A stretch of DNA of 36,285 nucleotides from Lachnospiraceae bacterium (GTDB lineage Bacteria; Bacillota; Clostridia; Lachnospirales; Lachnospiraceae): the NCBI GenBank assembly GCA_015057635.1, contig SVEB01000123.1:1-36285 (forward strand), written 5' to 3'. Below are positions 17,635 to 25,923 of the stretch, one piece after another (position 1 is the stretch's first letter; the number at the start of each line of letters is the position of its first letter). A program made the translations under genes and the position numbers. The notes beneath the pieces were generated by a model. The model was not told the origin of the DNA. It saw nothing but the letters and a program-made list of their open reading frames with translations, and made no database searches.

Positions 17635-17934
17635 CGGAATGAGGGAATGGAATGCCCCAGAGAGGGAGCGCAGCGATCCGGCCATCCCACTGTATGCACA
17701 CGGGGACGGGGTAAAATGTTGGGCGAATGTTCGGACGCATGAGCGGACAAAAGGCTGGTGTCTTCTTCGACTATCAGACAGGAAAGCACTGTCTGCTATT
17801 CAAAGAAGACACCAGTCTTTTGTTCGTCATGAGCCGGACATTCCGCCCAACATTTTACCCCATCCCCGTGTGCACACAGTGGGATGGCCGGATTGCTGCG
17901 CTCCCTCTCCGGGGCATTCCATTCCCTCATTCCG
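17635..17934 (+). repeat. Long hairpin element, copy C (longest)
   Basis: A 300-base inverted repeat, about 147 bases per arm, in the divergent ytaF / NfnA-like gap. Tip CAGACAG (17775-17781), loop GAAAGCA (17782-17788), CTGTCTG (17789-17795). Conserved internal loop: TTCGGACGCATGAGCG (17730-17745) opposite CGTCATGAGCCGGACATTCC (17825-17844). The inner variable stem is AAAGGCTGGTGTC; the outer arms (17635-17724 and 17845-17934) are GC-rich (for instance CACACGGGGACGGGG) and nearly perfect, their few differences being transitions. Unlike copies A, B and D it lies upstream of both neighbouring genes, so it cannot be a simple terminator. The remaining 17526-18118 sequence shows no other clear structure. 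Confidence 0.93.
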
Positions 17935-18118
17935 AACGTCTTCGATAGGATGTGTGAAAATGAGCGGAAAAAAGAGAATTTTATGTAAATGTAAAAAGCT
18001 GGATATTGACTACGAGGTAGTTTATAATCAAAGTTGTTGAAAAAGCTGTTGAAGTTCTTTTGTAGGAATGCGAAAAAGGCGAGAGCCGCACGCGCATGCT
18101 TGTAATGGGAGAGATGGT

Positions 18119-19003
18119 ATGTACAGGATTGTAAGAAAAGAAAGGCTTGCCGATAATATCTATTTGATGGATGTGGAAGCAAAACGGGTAGCGAAGAGCT
18201 GCCATCCTGGACAGTTTGTCATTGTCCGGATTGATGAGAAGGGGGAGAGAATCCCACTTACGATTTGTGATTACGACAGAAAAGAAGGGCGAATTACAAT
18301 TGTATTCCAGACAGTAGGTGCCTCAACGAAAATGATGGCAGAACTTAAGGAGGGAGATTCTTTTAGGGACTTTACAGGGCCGTTAGGATGTCCTTCTGAA
18401 CTCACGACAATGACGGAAGAAGACTTAAAGAGCAGAAAGATTTTATTTGTAGCTGGAGGAGTGGGAACAGCCCCGGTTTATCCACAGGTAAAATGGCTCA
18501 ATGAACATGGCGTAAAAGCGGACTGCATTATCGGTGCAAGAAGTGGGAATCTGATTATTCTTGAGGAACAGATGAGACAGGAAGCAGCAAATGTATATAT
18601 CACAACAGATGATGGAAGCAGAGGATTTAAAGGAAATGTGAATGATAAGATTAAGGAGTTGATTGAGAACGAGCATAAAACTTATGATCTGGTTATCGCG
18701 ATTGGGCCGTTAATTATGATGAAATTTGTCTCGATTCTTACAAAATCCTATCACATTCCAACGATTGTAAGCATGAATCCGATTATGGTGGACGGGACCG
18801 GGATGTGCGGAGCATGCCGCTTAAGCGTTGGCGGCAAGATTAAATTCGCCTGTGTAGACGGCCCTGAGTTTGACGGTCACTTGGTTGATTTTGATCAGGC
18901 GATGAAGCGGCAGCAGATGTATATGACCGAAGAGGGAAGAGCAAAGCTCCGCAAGATAGAAGGGGATTCTTTTCAGGGCGGCTGCAATTTGTGCAATGAG
19001 TGA
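18119..19003 (+). CDS. NfnA/GltA-associated FAD/NAD-binding ferredoxin reductase-like subunit
   Basis: A 294-residue flavoprotein of the ferredoxin-NADP reductase superfamily. The FAD site is in ERIPLTICDYD (about residues 40-50), the NAD-binding stretch in VAGGVGTAPVYPQVKWL (about 113-129), and the C-terminal 2Fe-2S ligands are in GTGMCGACRLSVGGKIKFACVDGPEFD (about 221-247). These are the features of the small subunit of NADH-dependent ferredoxin:NADP oxidoreductase (Nfn), often annotated as sulfide or dihydroorotate dehydrogenase-like. With the next gene it probably makes an electron-bifurcating enzyme. ATG 18119 follows GGGAGAG; the in-frame start at 18068 is less likely. The downstream gene starts 14 bases past this stop. 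Confidence 0.88.
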   Translation: MYRIVRKERLADNIYLMDVEAKRVAKSCHPGQFVIVRIDEKGERIPLTICDYDRKEGRITIVFQTVGASTKMMAELKEGDSFRDFTGPLGCPSELTTMTEEDLKSRKILFVAGGVGTAPVYPQVKWLNEHGVKADCIIGARSGNLIILEEQMRQEAANVYITTDDGSRGFKGNVNDKIKELIENEHKTYDLVIAIGPLIMMKFVSILTKSYHIPTIVSMNPIMVDGTGMCGACRLSVGGKIKFACVDGPEFDGHLVDFDQAMKRQQMYMTEEGRAKLRKIEGDSFQGGCNLCNE

Positions 19004-19016
19004 GGAGGAATGCAGA

Positions 19017-20402
19017 ATGGATATGTTAAAACGGGTTCCGGTAAAGGAACAGGATCCAAAGGAGCGGGCTGGGAATTTTAAAGAGGTATGTCTTGGTTAT
19101 AGCGAGGAAGAGGCAATTGCAGAGGCATCAAGGTGTTTAAAATGCAAAAATCCTCGGTGTCAGATGGGATGTCCGGTGAATATTGATATTCCTGCATTTA
19201 TTAAGGAAGTTGCAGAAAGAGACTTAAAAAACGCTTATCAGATCATCAGCCGCTATTCTTCCCTGCCTGCAGTTTGTGGAAGAGTATGTCCGCAGGAGAC
19301 GCAGTGCGAAGCAAAATGTATCCGTGGGATAAAAGGAGAGCCGGTATCAATCGGAAAGTTAGAACGGTTTGTGGCAGACTGGGCGATGGAACATAAGATT
19401 CATCCAGAGGCCCCAAAGCATAAAAATGGCAGGAAAGTAGCGGTGATCGGTTCTGGTCCGTCCGGACTTACCTGTGCGGGTGACTTAGCAAAGGATGGGT
19501 TTGAGGTGACGATCTTTGAGGCACTGCATGAACCGGGAGGCGTGCTTGTATACGGGATTCCGGAATTTCGTCTTCCAAAGGAACGCGTCGTGCGTAAGGA
19601 AATAGAGAATGTAAAGTCGCTTGGTGTAAAGATCGAGACGGATGTAGTGGTCGGAAAGTCCGTGACGATCGATGAACTGTTAACAGAAGAAGGATTTGAT
19701 GCGGTATTCATCGGTTCCGGGGCGGGGCTTCCAAAGTTTATGGGCATACCGGGAGAGAATGCCAACGGCGTTTTTTCAGCCAACGAATATCTGACAAGAA
19801 GCAATCTGATGAAAGCGTATGATGATTCTTATGATACGCCGATCATTGCCGGAAAGAAAGTAGCTGTGATTGGCGGGGGCAATGTGGCGATGGATGCGGC
19901 AAGAACCGCGCTGCGCCTTGGAGCGGATGTACATATCGTGTATCGGAGAAGTGAAAAGGAGCTTCCGGCTAGGGCAGAGGAAGTTCATCATGCGAAGGAG
20001 GAAGGAATCCATTTTAATCTGTTGACGAATCCTATAAAGATTCATACGGATGAAAATGGATGGGTGAAAGGGCTTAGATGTGTAAGAATGGAATTAGGGG
20101 AACCGGATGCAAGCGGAAGAAGAAGACCGAATGTGATTGAGGGGTCGGATTTCATGATTGAGGCAGATACTGTGATCATGGCGCTTGGCACAAGCCCGAA
20201 TCCATTGATCGCCTCCACGACAGAAGGTCTTGCATTAAATTCTCACGGATGCATTATTGCGAAAGAGGAAGATGGAAGCACTACAAAGAAGGCCGTATAT
20301 GCAGGCGGCGATGCAGTGACCGGAGCTGCAACTGTGATTTTAGCAATGGGAGCGGGAAAGGCAGCAGCAAAAGGAATTCGGGAGTATCTGTTAGAAAGAT
20401 AG
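19017..20402 (+). CDS. gltA: NfnB/GltA-like NADPH-dependent oxidoreductase (glutamate synthase small subunit family)
   Basis: A 461-residue flavoprotein. The N-terminus carries two 4Fe-4S cysteine sets (CLKCKNPRCQMGCPVNIDIP at about 40-59 and CGRVCPQETQCEAKCIRG at about 87-104), then FAD Rossmann VIGSGPSGLTCAGDLA, and an NADP-binding Rossmann VAVIGGGNVAMDAARTA with the following YRRSEKELPARAEE. Databases usually name such proteins GltA (homotetrameric glutamate synthase), but adjacent to an NfnA-like gene the better functional guess is NfnB, coupling NADH, reduced ferredoxin and NADP+. I take ATG 19017 because AGGAGG (19003-19008) is spaced for it; the earlier ATG 18996 would overlap the preceding gene. 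Confidence 0.9.
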   Translation: MDMLKRVPVKEQDPKERAGNFKEVCLGYSEEEAIAEASRCLKCKNPRCQMGCPVNIDIPAFIKEVAERDLKNAYQIISRYSSLPAVCGRVCPQETQCEAKCIRGIKGEPVSIGKLERFVADWAMEHKIHPEAPKHKNGRKVAVIGSGPSGLTCAGDLAKDGFEVTIFEALHEPGGVLVYGIPEFRLPKERVVRKEIENVKSLGVKIETDVVVGKSVTIDELLTEEGFDAVFIGSGAGLPKFMGIPGENANGVFSANEYLTRSNLMKAYDDSYDTPIIAGKKVAVIGGGNVAMDAARTALRLGADVHIVYRRSEKELPARAEEVHHAKEEGIHFNLLTNPIKIHTDENGWVKGLRCVRMELGEPDASGRRRPNVIEGSDFMIEADTVIMALGTSPNPLIASTTEGLALNSHGCIIAKEEDGSTTKKAVYAGGDAVTGAATVILAMGAGKAAAKGIREYLLER

Positions 20403-20443
20403 AATTAGTAGCAAATAATTCTCAAAATTTACCAATATAAATG

Positions 20444-20471
20444 TTGATTAATTTGTCTTAAATGGTATAAT
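20444..20471 (+). promoter_or_regulatory. Probable promoter of the GGDEF-EAL gene; long leader follows
   Basis: TTGATT (20444-20449), spacer 16, perfect TATAAT (20466-20471). It leaves a leader of about 225 bases (20478-20703). I looked there for c-di-GMP riboswitch blocks, which would suit the downstream gene, and saw none. Confidence 0.55.
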
Positions 20472-20703
20472 AAGAATATATAATAGGATATTATGCAATA
20501 ATATGTCGAAATAATCCTGGAAAATCCAGATAGAGTAGAATCATGGATATATTTCCAGTAAGCATAATTTATGTTTATTTGCGCGATTTATAATGTCTTG
20601 GAACGATGCATCTTTTATGCAGAATATATTCTAGGAAAGGTTAGTTCTTACTTGTACCGTTTATGAGAAACAAGCAGATAATAAGAACCGGAAATTCACA
20701 CGT

Positions 20704-22281
20704 ATGGAAATAATATTATATCTTAATATCCAGCTGAATATAGGGAGGGAACAAAAGCTGCTTTTTATTTTAGCAGGCAGCAGTATTATTCTACTGGTTT
20801 TATTTTTTGGCTTAATCATTAATATAAAAAAGAGGGCGAAGGCAGAACGTGCCGCCATTCAGGCAAGAGTGAAACTAAAGGAAAGTTATAAGGAATTAGA
20901 GATTGCCTATGAAGAAGTGATGGCCACCAAGAATGCGCTTTACTCAAGATATGAGGAACTGAAGGAAAATCGCGATAAGGTGAATAAGTTAGCATACAGC
21001 GATTATCTGACCGGGCTTCCAAACCGGGTAGCCTTAATGGAACGGATTGAAAATGCAATCTGTACTCAGAAGTTGGATGAGATCATCGGAGTCATGCATA
21101 TTGACCTAGATAACTTTAAAAACATCAACGATACGCTTGGCCATGCCTATGGTGATCAGATGTTAGGACAGGTGGCAGATCGCCTGAAAGGAATATTGAA
21201 GGAAGAAGATTATCTTGCGCGTTTTGCCGGGGATGAGTTTGTGATCTTGACAAGGAAAATCTCCGATGTCCATGCGTATGAAGCACGGGTAGAGGAGATT
21301 CAGAGAGCTTTTCTGACACCATTTGTAGTGGCAACGAAAGAATTCTTTATCACGGCAAGTATCGGAATCGCCATTTCTCCGAAGGATGGAAAGAACGCAC
21401 ATGCACTGATCCAGAATGTGGATACCGCTATGTATGCGGCAAAGGAACAGGGGAAAAATAATTATTGTTTCTTTGATGAAGCGATGAATAAAGTATTAAA
21501 GCAGCAGATCGAGATGCAGAATGAGCTTCGAAAGGCCATTGAGGAGAAACAGTTTGTTGTATATTATCAGGCTCAGATGAATTTAGATACAGACCGGATC
21601 ATTGGATTTGAGGCACTGATTCGCTGGGAGCACCCGACAAAAGGAATTATTCCGCCAATTCAGTTCATTCCGATTGCGGAAGAGACAGGTCTTATTGTAT
21701 CCATCGGACGATTTGTATTAGAAGAAGCGTGCAGACAGTTAAGACAGTGGGAGGATGAGGGCTATCAGGATGTAATGATGGCAGTCAATCTTTCCGCAAG
21801 ACAGTTTAAAGATAAAGATTTCTTAAAAAATGTATACGAGATCTTAGGTGAGACAAAGATTAATCCAAAGCATCTTGAATTTGAGATCACGGAAACGGTA
21901 GCATTAGATGATCTGGAATTTACGATCGAGATGATCACCAAGTTAAAAGACTTAGGCGTTTCCTTTGCGCTTGATGACTTCGGTACCGGGTATTCTTCCC
22001 TTAATTATCTGAAGAGGTTACCGGTTAATAACCTAAAGATTGATAAGAGCTTTTTGGATACTGTATTAGATAATAACAGTGATCAGAAAATTGTTCGTAC
22101 TATGATCGATCTTGCGAGAGACCTAAATATTGAGGTGATTGCGGAAGGTGTAGAAAAGAGCGAACAGGAGCAGTTCTTAAAGACTGTAAATTGTGGAAAG
22201 GCACAGGGCTATTTATATAGCAGACCGGTACCAAAGCGTGAGGCTTGTGAAGTATTACATAAAGTAAATGCTGAAGCATAG
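20704..22281 (+). CDS. GGDEF-EAL protein, probable c-di-GMP phosphodiesterase
   Basis: A 525-residue membrane-bound regulator of c-di-GMP. One helix (about residues 17-38) leads to a coiled coil (about 45-90), a GGDEF domain (about 95-255) and an EAL domain (about 270-520). The GGDEF signature reads AGDEF (FAGDEFVIL), a variant that can be weak or inactive. The EAL domain is complete: FEALIRW, VNLSARQF, LEFEITET, LDDFGTGYSSLNYLKRLPVNNLKIDKSF, VIAEGVE and QGYLYSRP. So net hydrolysis is the likelier activity. The start is uncertain: ATG 20704 has no good ribosome site, and the frame stays open upstream to 20635. An N-terminal sensor typical of such proteins is absent. A membrane protein gene follows by 35 bases. 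Confidence 0.88.
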   Translation: MEIILYLNIQLNIGREQKLLFILAGSSIILLVLFFGLIINIKKRAKAERAAIQARVKLKESYKELEIAYEEVMATKNALYSRYEELKENRDKVNKLAYSDYLTGLPNRVALMERIENAICTQKLDEIIGVMHIDLDNFKNINDTLGHAYGDQMLGQVADRLKGILKEEDYLARFAGDEFVILTRKISDVHAYEARVEEIQRAFLTPFVVATKEFFITASIGIAISPKDGKNAHALIQNVDTAMYAAKEQGKNNYCFFDEAMNKVLKQQIEMQNELRKAIEEKQFVVYYQAQMNLDTDRIIGFEALIRWEHPTKGIIPPIQFIPIAEETGLIVSIGRFVLEEACRQLRQWEDEGYQDVMMAVNLSARQFKDKDFLKNVYEILGETKINPKHLEFEITETVALDDLEFTIEMITKLKDLGVSFALDDFGTGYSSLNYLKRLPVNNLKIDKSFLDTVLDNNSDQKIVRTMIDLARDLNIEVIAEGVEKSEQEQFLKTVNCGKAQGYLYSRPVPKREACEVLHKVNAEA

Positions 22282-22316
22282 AAAATCCCTGCAAAGGGCA
22301 GATAGAAGGTGAAGAT

Positions 22317-23093
22317 GTGTTGAAGAAGAGACAATATTGGTTTCTTGTCATAGAGGTAATCATCTACAGCAGTTTCTTATATTTAGATTTTTATAGTAGG
22401 GAATATGCATATTCGAATCGGCTCAAATTTGCAGGGATTTTTCTATGCTTTTTTATGACCTTTCTTTCTTTGGTTTTGGATAAGAGGGAAAAGTCGGATA
22501 AGAGAAAAGAAGTGGATAAGGAAGGGCAGGATTGTTTTCTTGTGTTTGCGGCTTTTTTCTTTACGGTAGGCGCGGATATTCTGCTTTTATTTACAGATGC
22601 ATACTGGCAGGGTGTTGTATGTTTTATTATCGTACAGAGCATTTATTTTTATCGGATTTCTATCCTGGCTTCAGAAGGGAGAAATTCCTTTTATATAAGG
22701 CATCTGTTGGTTCGAATCTGTCTCGGAGTGCTCTGCAATCTTATTTTTTTATTCTGTGGGATATGGGAGCCGGTGACATGCGCTTCTTCTTTTTATCTGA
22801 TCAGTTTTGTGGGAAACCTGTACTGGCTGTTTAAGATTTTTTTGGAACATAAGAAAGTAAGAGAGAAAAGCTGGTTTCTTCGATTTTTATCAGGCATGGT
22901 TCTTTTCTTTTTATGTGATATTTGTGTAGGGGTTTACAATCTCACAGATTATCTTCCTTTTTTAACAAAAGATACGGCAAGATACCTTCAATATGCCGGA
23001 AACCTGATGTGGATGTTCTATCTGCCGGGCCAGGTACTTCTTAGCCTAAGCGGCAAAGATAACAAAGAGGAATCGTTCTTTTATTCAAGTTGA
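22317..23093 (+). CDS. Polytopic membrane protein, possibly YhhN/lysoplasmalogenase-like
   Basis: A 258-residue protein with about seven or eight hydrophobic helices and a Lys/Glu-rich loop (about residues 55-70). The segment FFFTVGADILLLFTDAYWQGVVCFIIVQSIYFYRI resembles the small-residue/Asp motif plus helix of YhhN-type proteins, which include lysoplasmalogenases and TMEM86, but the match is loose and I do not treat it as an assignment. The start is GTG at 22317 with AGAAGGTGA before it. It lies 35 bases after the GGDEF-EAL gene with no terminator between them, so it is probably in the same operon. A good terminator follows at 23154. Confidence 0.6.
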   Translation: MLKKRQYWFLVIEVIIYSSFLYLDFYSREYAYSNRLKFAGIFLCFFMTFLSLVLDKREKSDKRKEVDKEGQDCFLVFAAFFFTVGADILLLFTDAYWQGVVCFIIVQSIYFYRISILASEGRNSFYIRHLLVRICLGVLCNLIFLFCGIWEPVTCASSFYLISFVGNLYWLFKIFLEHKKVREKSWFLRFLSGMVLFFLCDICVGVYNLTDYLPFLTKDTARYLQYAGNLMWMFYLPGQVLLSLSGKDNKEESFFYSS

Positions 23094-23153
23094 TAACAGC
23101 ATGTCGGACATACGGCTGCAATCAAAATCAAAAAATATGCAAAATGTAAAATA

Positions 23154-23200
23154 CAAGCCTGTAATTTCTATATTCCGCTATAGAGTGCAGGCTTGTTTTC
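23154..23200 (+). terminator. Terminator after the GGDEF-EAL/membrane protein operon
   Basis: CAAGCCTG (23154-23161) pairs with CAGGCTTG (23188-23195), with an inner CTATA/TATAG stem, then TTTTC. The rest of the 313-base gap to 23407 (23201-23400) shows no gene I can support. Confidence 0.75.
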
Positions 23201-23406
23201 TATTAAAATCTCTGCTACCATAAAAGCAGAAAAACAACGTTGTTCTAGTTTATCTGATTATCTTATTTCATCTTATCTTTTCCTGTTAGCAGGATCGTTT
23301 TTAGCTACATCATCTTATCCAAAACATTTCATTTCTATTGCCGAGATTTTAAAATCAACTAAGGGATCGGTATCAAAAAGTATATATAAAAGGAGAGGGG
23401 AAAGCT

Positions 23407-24384
23407 ATGTATTTTTTTGAAAGGCTTACGTATGAACAGTTTTTGGATGCAGTGCTTGCATCGACAGAAAAGAAGTTAGGAGAATCGTATTTTGTAGAAT
23501 CAAAGCAGATTCGAAAAAATAATGGGACTGTATATGACGGAATAGTGATCTCTCAGAAAGATGAGGAGATTATGCCGAATATTTATCTGTCAGAATATTA
23601 TGATCAGTATCTTGCCGGAAAGAAGATGGAACAGATTACAGATGAAATCATAGCAGCATATGAGGATACCTATGAGGAAAGAAAGGAACTGGGGGAAGCA
23701 TTTGAATTTAAATATCCGCAGATTAAAAAGCAGCTTGTGTTTCGTGTGATAAGCTGCATGAGAAATGTTGAACTGCTAAAAGAGATGCCCTATATTCCGT
23801 TTCTGGATTGTGCCATCACATTTCAGTGCATTGCAAAGATTGATGACAAAGGGCTTGGAACCGTCCGGATTACGAATGAACATCTAAAGGATTGGAATAT
23901 TACTGTGTCGGAGCTGTTTCAGGCAGCCTATGAGAATACAAAGCGCATCATGCCGGCTACAATCCGTACGATGGAAGAAATTCTGGCAGATTTATTAGGG
24001 CAGGAGATTGCGGCATCGGACGAAGCAGATAAGGATGATATTCTGCAGCTGATTTTGGCCAATCCAAAAGAGAATAAGGCAAGCATGTATGTTATGACAA
24101 ATGAGCTGGGAATCAACGGTGCAGGCTGTCTGTTATATCAGGAAGAGTTAGATGCGTTTGAGAAATGGGCAGGAGGGGACTTCTATATTCTGCCTTCCAG
24201 CATTCATGAACTGATCTTGGTGCCGAATGCGGATGACTTCTCCATATCCAGTCTGGAAGAGATGGTAAAAGATATCAACGATACAAAAGTACCGGTTGAA
24301 GAAGTGTTATCGGATCAGGTGTATCTGTATTCGCAGGTAAAGAAAGAGCGGAATCAGCTGATGCAAGAATATTGTCTTACCTAA
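23407..24384 (+). CDS. DUF5688 family protein
   Basis: A 325-residue soluble protein. The N-terminal pattern (TYEQFLDAVLASTEKKLG, then IRKNNGTVYDGIVI and IYLSEYYDQYLAGKKMEQITDEI) and the C-terminal GGDFYILPSSIHELILVP with VNDTKVPVEEVLSDQVYLY-like ending are those of DUF5688, a family common in Lachnospiraceae and of unknown function, frequently present in many paralogues. There is no signal peptide or membrane segment. AGGAGAGGGG precedes ATG 23407. It stands alone, convergent with the secreted-protein gene on the minus strand. Family recognition is from memory of the pattern, hence moderate certainty. Confidence 0.75.
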   Translation: MYFFERLTYEQFLDAVLASTEKKLGESYFVESKQIRKNNGTVYDGIVISQKDEEIMPNIYLSEYYDQYLAGKKMEQITDEIIAAYEDTYEERKELGEAFEFKYPQIKKQLVFRVISCMRNVELLKEMPYIPFLDCAITFQCIAKIDDKGLGTVRITNEHLKDWNITVSELFQAAYENTKRIMPATIRTMEEILADLLGQEIAASDEADKDDILQLILANPKENKASMYVMTNELGINGAGCLLYQEELDAFEKWAGGDFYILPSSIHELILVPNADDFSISSLEEMVKDINDTKVPVEEVLSDQVYLYSQVKKERNQLMQEYCLT

Positions 24385-24487
24385 AACAGATGCTTTCAGC
24401 TGATGTCCACTCCTTTTAATCCTGTAATAAATAGAATCTGGTTCTAATAGGGAACGAATAGTATTTCAATCTGTATAAAAGTGATGA

Positions 24488-25255
24488 TTATTCAGAGCCT
24501 TCAACCTGTATGGATTCTTCTTCTGCACTGGATTTTTCAGCAGTGGAAGACTTGGATGGTGCAGAAAGCTTTTCATAAAAATCTTTTAGGTTCTCATCGA
24601 TTTCTAATGCTTTTGCCAGGTTTTTGCTGACTTCATCGATTAAAGAAACTACCTCCGCAGAATTTCTTAAATCCGAAAGATAATCGGAAGTCTCACTGGA
24701 AAGGGAACCAAGGTAAATATAAGGGGTTCCATCTTCATATTGAATATAAAATTCTCCAATGGATGGGGCGTATGTCTCGATGACCGGAAGTTCTAAATCG
24801 TATGTCACATAGACTACATAATCAATCTCATTCATAGCTTTCGCGGTATAACAGCTGATGTTCTGATAGCTTTTAATGTATTGGACTTTGCGCTGCATAC
24901 GCTCCATATCAAGTAGGCTCGCGTCTTTGGTAAGCCCTTTAAAGTCATCTTCGTTGCAGCTTAGGTTAGCGGCAAAGTATCGTTCAATCAGGCTGTTGAT
25001 ATCCGGGTATGCATCCTTTTTAAGCATACTGTCTGATTTTGGTTTGGCAGAAGGGGAAGGAGGTGCTATGGTTGTATCCGCAGCTGCCTGATTTTCTTTT
25101 TTTGCAAGCAGTTCCGCTTCACTGACTGCTCTTGTCTGCACATTCTGCGATTCTGAAACGATAGAAGCCGAATCAGGAAAAGAAAAGGTTACCATGCCAA
25201 TTCCAACAATGCCCATCACGAGGCATAGAATCATTTTTTTATATTTCAGTCTCAT
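24488..25255 (-). CDS. Exported protein of unknown function (255 aa)
   Basis: The protein begins MRLKYKKMILCLVMGIVGIGMVTF, a basic stretch then a hydrophobic helix: a signal peptide or N-terminal anchor without a convincing lipobox. Residues 30-80 are a low-complexity Ser/Ala/Pro/Lys linker; residues 85-225 form a folded domain (PDINSLIERYFAANLSCNEDDF, then DYVVYVTYDLELPVIETYAPSIGEFYI) resembling small NTF2-like extracellular domains found in Lachnospiraceae proteins, though I cannot name it. The C-terminus is again Ser/Glu/Lys-rich. AAGGAGA precedes ATG 25255, so an upstream start (25294) is not needed. A promoter with ideal spacing is at 25349-25377. Confidence 0.75.
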   Translation of the reverse strand: MRLKYKKMILCLVMGIVGIGMVTFSFPDSASIVSESQNVQTRAVSEAELLAKKENQAAADTTIAPPSPSAKPKSDSMLKKDAYPDINSLIERYFAANLSCNEDDFKGLTKDASLLDMERMQRKVQYIKSYQNISCYTAKAMNEIDYVVYVTYDLELPVIETYAPSIGEFYIQYEDGTPYIYLGSLSSETSDYLSDLRNSAEVVSLIDEVSKNLAKALEIDENLKDFYEKLSAPSKSSTAEKSSAEEESIQVEGSE

Positions 25256-25348
25256 AAAATCTCCTTCTATCGGAAATCCGTATATGATTTCCATTTAATA
25301 AGAATGTATTCCTCTTGTTGTATAAATATATTCAGCAATTTGATATTC

Positions 25349-25377
25349 ATAATAGCAGTTTTTTCTTATTATTTCAA
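25349..25377 (-). promoter_or_regulatory. Promoter of the exported-protein gene
   Basis: Minus strand TTGAAA (25377-25372), spacer 17, TATTAT (25354-25349). It leaves about 90 bases of leader. Confidence 0.55.
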
Positions 25378-25460
25378 TAAAATGGAATGTTAAAACATAC
25401 AATTTTGTAATAAAATTGTAATTTTAATGTAATGATTTAGGTATTAAAAAGAAGACAAAA

Positions 25461-25508
25461 TAAAAAATCCATGGAAGACAGATCGAAAAATCTGACTTTC
25501 ATGGATTA
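25461..25508 (-). terminator. Terminator after tRNA-Arg
   Basis: On the minus strand AATCCATG (25508 side) pairs with CATGGATT, with an inner CAGAT/ATCTG stem, then TTTTTTATTTTG. It lies 7 bases past the tRNA 3' end. Confidence 0.85.
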
Positions 25509-25514
25509 AAATAA

Positions 25515-25587
25515 TGCATCTGATAGGATTCGAACCTACGGCCACTGGTGTCGGAGACCAGCACTCTATCCCCTGAGTTACAGATGC
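25515..25587 (-). tRNA. tRNA-Arg (anticodon CCG)
   Basis: A 73-base tRNA on the minus strand. Acceptor stem GCATCTG/CAGATGC with discriminator A, D stem ACTC/GAGT, anticodon stem CTGGT/ACCAG enclosing loop CTCCGAC (anticodon CCG, codon CGG), and T loop TTCGAAT within GTAGG/CCTAT. CCA is not encoded and must be added. It has its own promoter (25610-25638) and terminator (25461-25508). Confidence 0.95.
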
Positions 25588-25609
25588 ATATGTGAAAACT
25601 TACGAATCC

Positions 25610-25638
25610 ATTATATACGGAATTGGCAAAAATGTAAA
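25610..25638 (-). promoter_or_regulatory. Promoter of tRNA-Arg
   Basis: Minus strand TTTACA (25638-25633), spacer 17, perfect TATAAT (25615-25610), about 23 bases before the tRNA. Confidence 0.7.
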
Positions 25639-25923
25639 TATGGAATCCGAAAAAAATAGAAAATATGTAGAAGAAGAGGATAATACAGGATGTCACGAAG
25701 ATATTTCAAAGAATAGAGAGAATGGTGAAATACTAATTGGTGAAATGGTGCCGAAAACGTAGAGAAATACGACTTGTTTTTTGAAAAGCACATGCGTTTT
25801 GTCTATAGTAAAAAGTCCAGAGTAGTGTTATAATAATACATCAAAGGCGTATGAGATCAGCACACAATGAACATTAGAAACAAAGAAACAGACAAGTCTC
25901 ATATGGAAGAAAGGAATAGATAT

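Noticed and set aside
17635..17934. Integron attC site family
   Set aside because: attC sites are also imperfect palindromes with variable inner length, but they need GTTRRRY/RYYYAAC ends and gene cassettes; neither is present.
20478..20703. c-di-GMP riboswitch before the GGDEF-EAL gene
   Set aside because: The expected GEMM-I core sequences are absent.
23193..23420. 75-aa frame before the DUF5688 gene
   Set aside because: It begins inside the preceding terminator, overlaps the DUF5688 start and has no ribosome site or recognisable content.
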